From positions 1 to 64,000 of the forward strand of contig CALMYE010000139.1 of the NCBI GenBank assembly GCA_937873425.1: a stretch of DNA of 64,000 nt, in the 5' to 3' direction. The notes beneath the pieces were generated by a model. The model was given only the letters and a program-made list of their open reading frames with translations. It ran no database searches and had not been told where the DNA came from. This DNA comes from an uncultured Sphingopyxis sp. (lineage in GTDB: Bacteria; Pseudomonadota; Alphaproteobacteria; Sphingomonadales; Sphingomonadaceae). This document shows positions 26,630 through 34,092 of this stretch, one piece after another. A program made the translations under genes and the position numbers. Position 1 is the stretch's first letter; the number at the start of each line of letters is the position of its first letter.

Positions 26630-27843
26630 CCCGGGTCGCGCTTCTCCTCGCGGGTATCGCCCCGCTGACATTTGCTGTGCCCGCTGCCGCGCAGTCCATG
26701 AATCATTCGATGCATGGCGCGGCGCCCGCGCCGACACCCGTTCCCTCGCCAACGCCAGCGCCAGCGCCGGTAGCGCAGCCCGCGCCCGAAGCGCCCGCCG
26801 AAGGGTCGATGGAGCAGATGGACCATGGGAACATGCAGGGCATGGACATGGAACCCGAGGCTTCAAGCTGCCCGCCCGAACATGCGGCGATGGGTCATTG
26901 TACGCCTGAGGCGGAGGCTCCAGACAAGGGCGCTTCGGACATGGGCGCGATGGATCATGGCGCACCGCAGCCGTCCGATCCCGATTGCCCGCCCGAACAT
27001 GCCAAAATGGGCCATTGCACCCCGAAGGGCGGATATGCGGACCCCGTGGCGGGAATGGAAGGCATGGCGACCACGACCAGCGCTAGCGGCACCGATTTGC
27101 CGCCGGGAGATGCTACCGCGCCTGCGCCTCCCGGCGACTGGTATGCCGATCGCATCTACCCCAAAGCCGAAATGGAGCATTCGCGCCACGACATGATGAA
27201 AGAGAATGGCGCGCAGACCATCGCTTTCATCAGCTTCAACCTTGCCGAATTTCAGGCGCGCAAGGGCCGCGACGGGTTCCGCTGGGACGGTGAGGCCTGG
27301 TACGGCGGCGACATCAACCGGCTGACGATCAAGAGCGAAGGCGAGGGCGTGTTCGGCGAAGGCATCGAAGGCGCCGAGGTACAGGCGCTGTACAGCCGGG
27401 CGATCGGACCCTATTTCAACGCGCAGGCGGGTATCAGGCAGGATCTCGGACTCGGCCCCGATCGCACCTATGCGACGATCGGTTTCGAGGGGCTCGCGCC
27501 CTATTGGTTCGAAGTCGAGGGCGCTCTGTTCCTTTCGAACAAGGGTGACCTGCTCGCCCGGCTCGAAGGCTATTACGACCAGCGCATCACGCAGAAGCTG
27601 ATCCTGCAGCCGATGGCGGAGGTCAATTTTGCGCTCCAGGATGTCCCCGAGACCGGCGTTGGCTCGGGCCTCTCCGACTTCGAGCTCGGGCTTCGCCTGC
27701 GTTACGAGGTCGTGAAGGAGTTCGCGCCTTATGTCGGCGTCGAATGGGCCGGCAAGGTCGGCGATACCGCGCGTTTCGCCCGCGCCGCTGGCGAGGATGC
27801 GAGCGGTGTCAGTTTCGTGATGGGGGTGCGGGCCTGGTTCTAG
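26626..27843 (+). CDS. copB: CopB/PcoB outer-membrane copper resistance protein
   Basis: This 405-residue protein starts at the ATGA overlap with copA. A signal peptide (AVPAAA-QS) is followed by a low-complexity Pro/Ala/Met/His half with two metal-ligand modules (CPPEHAAMGHCTP at residue 82, CPPEHAKMGHCTP at 121). The C-terminal beta-barrel of the CopB family begins near DWYADRIYPKAEMEHSRHDM and ends in the terminal aromatic (VRAWF) recognised by the outer-membrane assembly machinery. It binds or moves copper at the outer membrane together with CopA. Confidence 0.94.
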   Translation: MTRVALLLAGIAPLTFAVPAAAQSMNHSMHGAAPAPTPVPSPTPAPAPVAQPAPEAPAEGSMEQMDHGNMQGMDMEPEASSCPPEHAAMGHCTPEAEAPDKGASDMGAMDHGAPQPSDPDCPPEHAKMGHCTPKGGYADPVAGMEGMATTTSASGTDLPPGDATAPAPPGDWYADRIYPKAEMEHSRHDMMKENGAQTIAFISFNLAEFQARKGRDGFRWDGEAWYGGDINRLTIKSEGEGVFGEGIEGAEVQALYSRAIGPYFNAQAGIRQDLGLGPDRTYATIGFEGLAPYWFEVEGALFLSNKGDLLARLEGYYDQRITQKLILQPMAEVNFALQDVPETGVGSGLSDFELGLRLRYEVVKEFAPYVGVEWAGKVGDTARFARAAGEDASGVSFVMGVRAWF

Positions 27844-27881
27844 AAGTTTCGCGGGGTGGCGACACGTCGAGGAGAAATGCC

Positions 27882-28325
27882 GTGAAACCAGCCTATCGCA
27901 GCCTCGCGCTGCAGACAATCATCAGCGGCGTCATCATGTATCTGGTGATGTTCGTCATGATCGACCGCCTCTCGAGCTTCTACAATAATCTCAACATGCT
28001 CTACATGACGCTGATGATGGTTTCGCCGATGGTCGTACTGATGATCGTCGCGATGCCTGACATGTTCCCGTCGAAACGCCTTAACACGCTCCTGCTGCTG
28101 GGATCGGCAGTCGCCTTCTTCGGAAGCTTCGCGCTGATTCGGACTCAGACGACCATCGGCGACACGGCCTTCTTGCGTTCGATGATCCCGCATCATTCGG
28201 GCGCGATCCTCATGTGCGAACAGGCTTCCCTCAGGGATGCCGAAATACGCGAACTTTGCCGCGGCATCATCGCAGGGCAGGCGGCCGAAATCGAACAGAT
28301 GAAATCCATTCTCGCGAGGAAATGA
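27882..28325 (+). CDS. DUF305-type membrane protein of the cop operon
   Basis: This 147-residue protein starts at GTG after GAGGAG. Three predicted membrane helices (SGVIMYLVMFVMI; LMMVSPMVVLMIVAM; LLLLGSAVAFFGSFAL) are followed by a DUF305-like helical end with the hallmark MIPHHSGAILMCEQA and the helix EIEQMKSIL. DUF305 proteins are frequent in copper clusters and probably bind metal through the His pair. No reaction is known. It lies 38 bases after copB and 1 base before the DUF411 gene. Confidence 0.85.
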   Translation: MKPAYRSLALQTIISGVIMYLVMFVMIDRLSSFYNNLNMLYMTLMMVSPMVVLMIVAMPDMFPSKRLNTLLLLGSAVAFFGSFALIRTQTTIGDTAFLRSMIPHHSGAILMCEQASLRDAEIRELCRGIIAGQAAEIEQMKSILARK

Positions 28326-28326
28326 C

Positions 28327-28851
28327 ATGAAAAGTCCGATGACGCGCCGTCACCTTCTCGGTCTGATTGCCGTCGGCTCGGGGATGGGGCTTGCGGCATG
28401 CAATTCTTCCCCGGGACCGGCGGCAACCAGCGACAAAGACGGCGGGGCTCGCGAGCCTCGCGCCGATGCGGCGAACATCCGGCAGATGCTCGTCTATCGC
28501 GATCCCGAATGCGGATGCTGTGAAGCCTGGGCGGATATTGCGCGCGCGGCGGGCTATGCGGTGACCGTTGAGAACCGTTCCGACATGCCTGCCGTAAAGG
28601 CGCGATATGGTGTGCCCGACGAGCTAGCTTCGTGTCACACCGCGATCGTCGGTGGCTATGCCATCGAAGGCCATGTGCCGATGCCACATGTCGCGAAGCT
28701 GCTTCGCGACAAGCCGCGCGACATTCGCGGGATCGCCGTGCCTGGCATGCCGCGCGGATCTCCGGGCATGGAAATGCCGGATGGAAGAACCGACGCCTTC
28801 GAAGTGATGGCGTTCGCTGGCGACGGCAAGGTTGCGCAATTTCGCGCATGA
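28327..28851 (+). CDS. DUF411 (CopG-like) periplasmic metal-binding protein
   Basis: This 174-residue protein has a Tat/lipoprotein-like N-terminus (MTRRHLLGLIAV, lipobox LAAC) and a DUF411 domain with the thioredoxin-like Cys cluster YRDPECGCCEAW. A second conserved part follows (ELASCHTAIVGGYAIEGHVP), with a Met-rich loop (GMPRGSPGMEMPDG). DUF411/CopG proteins bind copper and are thought to cycle it redox-wise in the periplasm. The order copA-copB-DUF305-DUF411 is a single coherent operon. Confidence 0.9.
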   Translation: MKSPMTRRHLLGLIAVGSGMGLAACNSSPGPAATSDKDGGAREPRADAANIRQMLVYRDPECGCCEAWADIARAAGYAVTVENRSDMPAVKARYGVPDELASCHTAIVGGYAIEGHVPMPHVAKLLRDKPRDIRGIAVPGMPRGSPGMEMPDGRTDAFEVMAFAGDGKVAQFRA

Positions 28852-28879
28852 GCTGTCGCAACGACAAGTGGAGATTGAT

Positions 28880-29212
28880 ATGACGAGATATATTCCCCTC
28901 GCGAGCGCCGCAGCGCTGATGGTCGCACTGGCGGGATGCGGCGCGGAGTCTGCGCAGAAGAGCGACACGGCGCCGGAACAAAGCGAAGTCCCTGCCGGTG
29001 AGGCCCCGGCAATGGTCGAGACCACGCCGGCTGCCGACGAGACGCCAACAGCCCCTGAAGCGGCACCGACAGAAGCAGCAAGGCCGGCGGAGAATTCCAA
29101 ACTTGCCGCAAAACCTGCTGTTCCGCCGCGGGCTAAGGCCGCGCCGGAAGCGCCGAAGCCCGTAGAAACCGAGCCCGATCCGCACGCCGGGCACGATATG
29201 GATAAAAAGTAA
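28880..29212 (+). CDS. Small Ala/Pro/Glu-rich lipoprotein ending in a His/Met motif
   Basis: This 110-residue protein has a lipoprotein signal (LMVALAGC), a disordered Ala/Pro/Glu middle and a short C-terminal ligand motif (DPHAGHDMDKK). It is the last gene of the cop operon, 28 bases after DUF411. No family was recognised; a tethered copper ligand is a guess from composition. Confidence 0.65.
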   Translation: MTRYIPLASAAALMVALAGCGAESAQKSDTAPEQSEVPAGEAPAMVETTPAADETPTAPEAAPTEAARPAENSKLAAKPAVPPRAKAAPEAPKPVETEPDPHAGHDMDKK

Positions 29213-29552
29213 GAGATCATTTGCCGATGAGGCTTGTCGGCCGGCCACCCAAGGACAGCCGGCATGAAGCGCCCGCCGGGACTGGTAATCACCCGCGGGA
29301 CCGGCCGCCTGTTCGCCGCAATGGCGGGCGGCCCCCGCAGATCACGCTGTTCGCGCCGAAGCCCGTCCGGGAGAATGGAACGGCGAGGCCGGGTTGGGCG
29401 CGGCGCGCCGCCGTGCGGCACGGAGCGAGAGATATAACTATATGGAATAACCATCTCGTTTTTAGCGATGAGTCGTGATTATTTCTGGTCATGCCACGGT
29501 CACAGAGATAGCTCGGTGGCGAAGCCGAGAGCTTTCGCAAATGGAGGGGACC
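29213..29552. other. Intergenic region before the first TonB receptor
   Basis: There is no coding potential in about 340 bases. The first 200 bases are GC-rich with no recognised terminator. From about 29430 the sequence turns AT-rich and contains GATATAACTATATG (29431-29444), a plausible promoter or operator element for the TonB receptor. The reverse complement of that 14-mer matches 11 of 14 bases with 32979-32992 in the LysR/ABC promoter gap. Confidence 0.4.
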
Positions 29553-32024
29553 ATGAGGAAATTGCTTCGCACGAGTGGCTCGATTATCGCCGTCCTGGCA
29601 GGATTGTCGGCCGCCGCCGCCTTCGCGCAGGATAACGCCAAAGAGGCGCCGCAGTCAGGCGCGTCGCAGGGCGAAATCGTCGTGACGGGCACGCGGCGGA
29701 ACGATCTCAAGGCGGCCGATTCCGCTCAGCCGATCGACATCATCTCCGGCGCCGAACTGCTCGAAAAGGGCACGGCCGACATGAACGATCTCCTCCGCAC
29801 CGAGGTCCCGTCGCTCAACGTCCAGCGCCTCGTAAGCAACGACGGCGCCGTCTTCACCCGGCCTTTCTCGCTCCGCGGCCTGCCGCCGGACCAGACGCTG
29901 GTGCTCGTGAACGGCAAGCGGCGCCATCGCGGCGCAACGGTCCAGTTCACCAATGTTCCCTATATCCGAGGATCGCAGGGACCCGATCTTTCGGCGATCC
30001 CGTCGATCGCGATCGGCCAGCTCGAGGTTCTGCGTGACGGCGCGTCGGCGCTCTATGGATCCGATGCGATCGCGGGCGTACTCAATTTCGGTCTGCGCCG
30101 CGACCGCGAGGGCGGATTGCTGATCGCCCGCTATGGCCAATTCTACAAGGGCGACGGCGAGGATTTCCTCGTTCAGGGCAATGTCGGGCTTCCCTTCACC
30201 GACGCGGGTTTCGTCAACATCAGCGGCGAATATGTGAACGCCAGCACGACGTCGCGCGGTATCCAGCGTCCCGACGCGCAGGCGCTCATCGATGCCGGCG
30301 TTCAGGATGTCCCGGTCCCGGCGCAGCGCTGGGGAAATCCCGAATCCGAGGCGGCGCGCATCTTCGTCAACGCAGGCATCGAACTGTCGGACGAGATGGA
30401 ATTCTACACCTTCGGCAACTATAGCTGGAGCCGCGGCACGACGGCCTTCTTCTACCGCAACCCCAATGCCAGCTTCATTTCCACCTCGATTCCGCTCACC
30501 AATACGCCCGGAGGACAGCGGTTCAGCTTCCGCCAGCTCTTTCCCGGCGGCTTTACCCCGGATTTCGGCGCGACGGTAACCGATGCCGCGCTTGCGGCCG
30601 GCCTCAAGGGCGAATTCTCCTCGGGCCTGACCTATGATCTCAGCGCTTCCTATGATCAGAACCATGCTTCCTACCGGATCGACAATACGGTCAATCCGTC
30701 GCTTGGCCTCACGTCGCCGACGTCGTTCAAGCCGGGGCAACTCAAGCAGCGCGAACTCGCTTTCAATCTCGATCTCACTTACCCCATCGCGATCGGCACC
30801 TCCGATCCGCTGACGCTTGCCGGCGGTCTTGAGTATCGGCGCGAGACATATGAGATCACGGCTGGCGACATCGCATCGTGGCAGGTTGGGCCTTTCGCGT
30901 CGGTTATCGATCCCGATACCGGGAACCGCGTCGGACTGCCGGTCGGCTCGAACGGCTTCCCGGGCTTCAGTCCCATCCAGGCAGGTGAGTTCGCGCGCAG
31001 CAATTGGGCTGCCTATGCGTCGATCGAGGGCAATCTCACCGACGCGCTCCAGTTCGGCCTTGCCGGCCGCTACGAGAATTATTCGGACTTCGGCTCGAAA
31101 TTCACCTGGAAGGTCAACGGGCGATATGATTTCTCGGACGTCTTCGCGGTGCGCGGATCGGTCAACACCGGCTTTCGTGCGCCGACGCCGGGCCAGTCGA
31201 ACGCCTCGCAGGTCCAGACCAACATCGACTCGATAACCGGGGCGCCGCTGACCGCAGGCATTATCGCGCCCAACAATCCGGTCGCGCAATTCTTCGGCGC
31301 GACGCCGCTCAAGCCCGAGAATTCGTTCAACTTCACCGGTGGCATCGTGGTGAAACCTTCTAATCGGGTCACCCTCACCATCGACTATTTCAACATCAAG
31401 GTCGAAGACCGGATCGCCGTTTCGGGCAACTTCAACCTCACCCCGGCGCAGCGCGCGCAGCTCGCGGCGCTTGGCATTCCCGGTGGGGATTCCTTCCAGC
31501 AGGTGAGCTTCTTCACCAACTCCTTCGACAGCCGCACCCAGGGCGTCGATGCAGTGCTCACCGTGGGCTTCGACCTCGGCGGCGGCAAGGCCACGCTCGG
31601 TCTCAACGGCAACTATACCAAAACCGATGTCATCAAGGCCTCGCCGGTGATCACTGCGGACCGCGAGCGGCTGCTCGAACTCGAGGGCTTCGTTCCGAAG
31701 TGGAAGGGCAATGCGTCCTTCACCTATGCGGGTGAGCGCTTCGGCTTCGTCGCGCGTGCAAATTATTACGGCAAATGGACCGACTATGGCGCCGCACCGG
31801 CTGCCGACCAGACGGGCGCCGCCGAACTGCTGGTCGATCTCGAGCTGTCCTACAAGGTCAGCGACATGCTCAAGCTTGCGGTCGGCGGCGAGAATATCTT
31901 CGACAATTACCCCGACGTCGAGGCGCGGCAATCCCAGATCAACAACGGGATCCGATATCTCCGCTTCGCGCCGACCGGGTTCAACGGAGGCTTCTGGTAC
32001 GTCCGTGCGACCGCCTCCTTCTGA
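29553..32024 (+). CDS. TonB-dependent outer-membrane receptor (first)
   Basis: This 823-residue receptor has a signal peptide, a TonB-box-like start (GEIVVTGTRRNDL), a plug domain (FSLRGLPPDQTLVLVNGKRRHR; VLRDGASALYGSDAIAGVLNF) and a 22-strand barrel ending in VRATASF. The GGAGGGG-preceded ATG is used; an ATG four codons upstream contains that site. It imports an unknown ligand too large for porins using proton-motive force through TonB. Its convergent partner is a LysR regulator, and the Aap-type ABC system lies just beyond, which hints at a peptide- or amino-acid-derived ligand. Confidence 0.93.
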   Translation: MRKLLRTSGSIIAVLAGLSAAAAFAQDNAKEAPQSGASQGEIVVTGTRRNDLKAADSAQPIDIISGAELLEKGTADMNDLLRTEVPSLNVQRLVSNDGAVFTRPFSLRGLPPDQTLVLVNGKRRHRGATVQFTNVPYIRGSQGPDLSAIPSIAIGQLEVLRDGASALYGSDAIAGVLNFGLRRDREGGLLIARYGQFYKGDGEDFLVQGNVGLPFTDAGFVNISGEYVNASTTSRGIQRPDAQALIDAGVQDVPVPAQRWGNPESEAARIFVNAGIELSDEMEFYTFGNYSWSRGTTAFFYRNPNASFISTSIPLTNTPGGQRFSFRQLFPGGFTPDFGATVTDAALAAGLKGEFSSGLTYDLSASYDQNHASYRIDNTVNPSLGLTSPTSFKPGQLKQRELAFNLDLTYPIAIGTSDPLTLAGGLEYRRETYEITAGDIASWQVGPFASVIDPDTGNRVGLPVGSNGFPGFSPIQAGEFARSNWAAYASIEGNLTDALQFGLAGRYENYSDFGSKFTWKVNGRYDFSDVFAVRGSVNTGFRAPTPGQSNASQVQTNIDSITGAPLTAGIIAPNNPVAQFFGATPLKPENSFNFTGGIVVKPSNRVTLTIDYFNIKVEDRIAVSGNFNLTPAQRAQLAALGIPGGDSFQQVSFFTNSFDSRTQGVDAVLTVGFDLGGGKATLGLNGNYTKTDVIKASPVITADRERLLELEGFVPKWKGNASFTYAGERFGFVARANYYGKWTDYGAAPAADQTGAAELLVDLELSYKVSDMLKLAVGGENIFDNYPDVEARQSQINNGIRYLRFAPTGFNGGFWYVRATASF

Positions 32025-32060
32025 TCGGTGGCCGTGAAGGCCGTGCGGCGACCTGTGTCT

Positions 32061-32966
32061 TCAGCTGGCGTCGGAGCCGAACATCGCGTCTCGGTGGGAT
32101 TCGAGCACCGCTATAAAGGCCGCAGCGACTTGGGACATCGGCCTCAACTTCGGCGTGAAGAGCATATATTCGAAATGGACCTCCGGCGCGAAATCACGGA
32201 CCGTAAGGCCCCGCTCGGCATAATCCGCTGCGGTCACGGGGTTGAGAATCGAACATCCGACCCCCTGCATGACAAGCGCGCAGATGGTCATCGCATATTG
32301 GGTTTCGATGACCATCTCGCGGTGGACGCCTGCGTCTTCGAAAATGCGGTCGATGCGGTGACGCACACCGTCCTCGAGCGCGAGCGAAATGAAGGGCTCG
32401 CCCTCGAGATCGGCCGGCCGGATGACGTCCTTGACAGCCAGCCGGTGGCCGGCGGGGAGAACGCAGGCGCCGGGGCAGCGCAGGAAGCGCTCCATCCTTA
32501 TGCCTGGCAGTTCGCGCGCCGGCGTTGCGAGGCCGATGTCGAACTGCTGGTTCGCCATCCATTGCCGCACCGTCGAGGAGCTGCGGGTCTGGAGCTGAAC
32601 GGTGACGCCGGAATGTGTCTCGCGAAAGGCCGCGATCACGCGCGGCAGGAAACTGACCGCGAGCGCCGGGAGGGCCGCGATCCGGAGCGTACCGGTCGCC
32701 ATGTTGCGAATGTCTTCCGCTACCCGCTTCAGGGCCGCAATGCCCGAGAAACTCCGCTCGACTTCGTAGAAAAAGGCGTCGGCTTCGGGCGTCACAGTGA
32801 GCGCGCTGCCGCGCGAGCGCAGGAAGAGCTGAAAGCCCAGCTGATGCTCGAGCTCGGCAAGCATCTTGCTCACTGCGGGTTGCGACAGGTTGAGCGACTG
32901 TGCGGCCTGAGTAACCGATCCGGAGAGCATTACGGCTCTGAAGGCTTCGAGGTGACGCAGGTTCAT
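32061..32966 (-). CDS. LysR-family transcriptional regulator
   Basis: This 301-residue protein has an N-terminal winged helix (LRHLEAFRAVMLSGSVTQAAQSLNLSQ, PAVSKMLAELEHQLG) and a periplasmic-binding-protein-like effector domain. The ATG after GGGAG is used; the open frame extends upstream into the divergent gene and is discarded. It is divergent, 55 bases away, from the amino-acid ABC transporter operon, the classic arrangement for direct control, and convergent with the first TonB receptor. The effector is probably an amino-acid-like molecule. Confidence 0.92.
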   Translation of the reverse strand: MNLRHLEAFRAVMLSGSVTQAAQSLNLSQPAVSKMLAELEHQLGFQLFLRSRGSALTVTPEADAFFYEVERSFSGIAALKRVAEDIRNMATGTLRIAALPALAVSFLPRVIAAFRETHSGVTVQLQTRSSSTVRQWMANQQFDIGLATPARELPGIRMERFLRCPGACVLPAGHRLAVKDVIRPADLEGEPFISLALEDGVRHRIDRIFEDAGVHREMVIETQYAMTICALVMQGVGCSILNPVTAADYAERGLTVRDFAPEVHFEYMLFTPKLRPMSQVAAAFIAVLESHRDAMFGSDAS

Positions 32967-33021
32967 TGGACATCGCTCCCTATAGCTATTTCTTATGGCG
33001 CTAGCATCGAAAGCCTCGTTC

Positions 33022-34092
33022 ATGAATAGGTCGCACGCACCGCGCCGCTGGCTTCCGGCGCTGCTCGCCGCCGGCGCCCTGCTTCTTGGCGGCTGCGACC
33101 GCGAGCCGGCCGGCACCGGCGGATATGAGATTGCCGCGGCGAAGGGATCTACGCTCGCGCGGATTCGTGCGCGCGGAACGCTCAATTGCGCCATTCATAC
33201 GGGGCAGCTCGGTATGTCCTATCTCGACAAGCGCGGGCGCTGGCAAGGGTTCTTCGTCGATTATTGCCGGGCGCTCGCCGCCGCGGTCCTCGGCGATGCC
33301 CGCAAGGTCCGGTTCATGCCGGTCGCCTCGAACAAGCGCTTCACGATCGTGCAGACGGGCGAGGCCGACGTCCTGTCGCGGACGACGACATGGACGCTGA
33401 CGCGCGACACCGACCTCGGGGTGAATTTCGTCGGCACCATGTATTATGACGGGCAGAGTTTTCTGGTGCCGCGTCGGTCGGGCGTGCGGCTGCCCGCAGA
33501 TCTTGACGGCGCGTCGATCTGCATCACCAAGGGAACGACTTCTGAACTCAACACCGCCGAATATTTCGAGCGCAAGGGGCTGCGCTTCCAGTCGGTCGTG
33601 TTCGAGAATCCCGAGGAAGCCAAGCTCGCCTTCTTTGCCGGGCGGTGCGACGCGATGACCACCGATGCCTTCACGCTGACCGTGATCCGTCTCGCCGATA
33701 CCGCGCATCCGGACGATTATGTTGTGCTGCCCGAACGACTCACCAAGGAGCCGGTAGGTCCCGTCGTGCGCAGCGACGACGAGCAATGGTATGAGATCAA
33801 CAAATGGGTGCTGAACGCGCTCTTTGCTGCCGAGGAAATGGGGGTCACCCGCGCGAATGCAGCGCGCATGCGCGTGGCCTCGCGTGACCCCGAAGTGCGC
33901 AAGATGCTCGGCGGCCTGCCCGGATTCGGCAAGTCGCTCGGCCTCGACGATGACTGGGCGTATCGGGCGATCGAGGCGACGGGCAATTATGGCGAAATCT
34001 TCGACCGGCACATTACGCCGCTCGGCGTCGAGCGCGGGCAAAATAAGCTCTATCGGGACGGCGGGCTGATCTACCCGTTGCCGATGCGATGA
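33022..34092 (+). CDS. aapJ: Amino-acid ABC transporter substrate-binding lipoprotein (AapJ-like)
   Basis: This 356-residue solute-binding protein has a lipobox (LLLGGC) and the AapJ-family signature spread over its first half (ARGTLNCAIHTGQLGMSYLD, RFTIVQTGEADVLSRTTTWT, LTRDTDLGVNFVGTMYYDGQ). AapJ-type proteins bind polar L-amino acids broadly. An earlier ATG at 32995 is possible but would add nine residues before the basic signal start. It is the first gene of an ABC operon divergent from lysR. Its stop overlaps the permease start. Confidence 0.9.
   Translation: MNRSHAPRRWLPALLAAGALLLGGCDREPAGTGGYEIAAAKGSTLARIRARGTLNCAIHTGQLGMSYLDKRGRWQGFFVDYCRALAAAVLGDARKVRFMPVASNKRFTIVQTGEADVLSRTTTWTLTRDTDLGVNFVGTMYYDGQSFLVPRRSGVRLPADLDGASICITKGTTSELNTAEYFERKGLRFQSVVFENPEEAKLAFFAGRCDAMTTDAFTLTVIRLADTAHPDDYVVLPERLTKEPVGPVVRSDDEQWYEINKWVLNALFAAEEMGVTRANAARMRVASRDPEVRKMLGGLPGFGKSLGLDDDWAYRAIEATGNYGEIFDRHITPLGVERGQNKLYRDGGLIYPLPMR

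Noticed and set aside
29655..31931. 758-codon open frame on the minus strand
   Set aside because: It is antisense to the first TonB receptor; the plus-strand protein is a clear family member.
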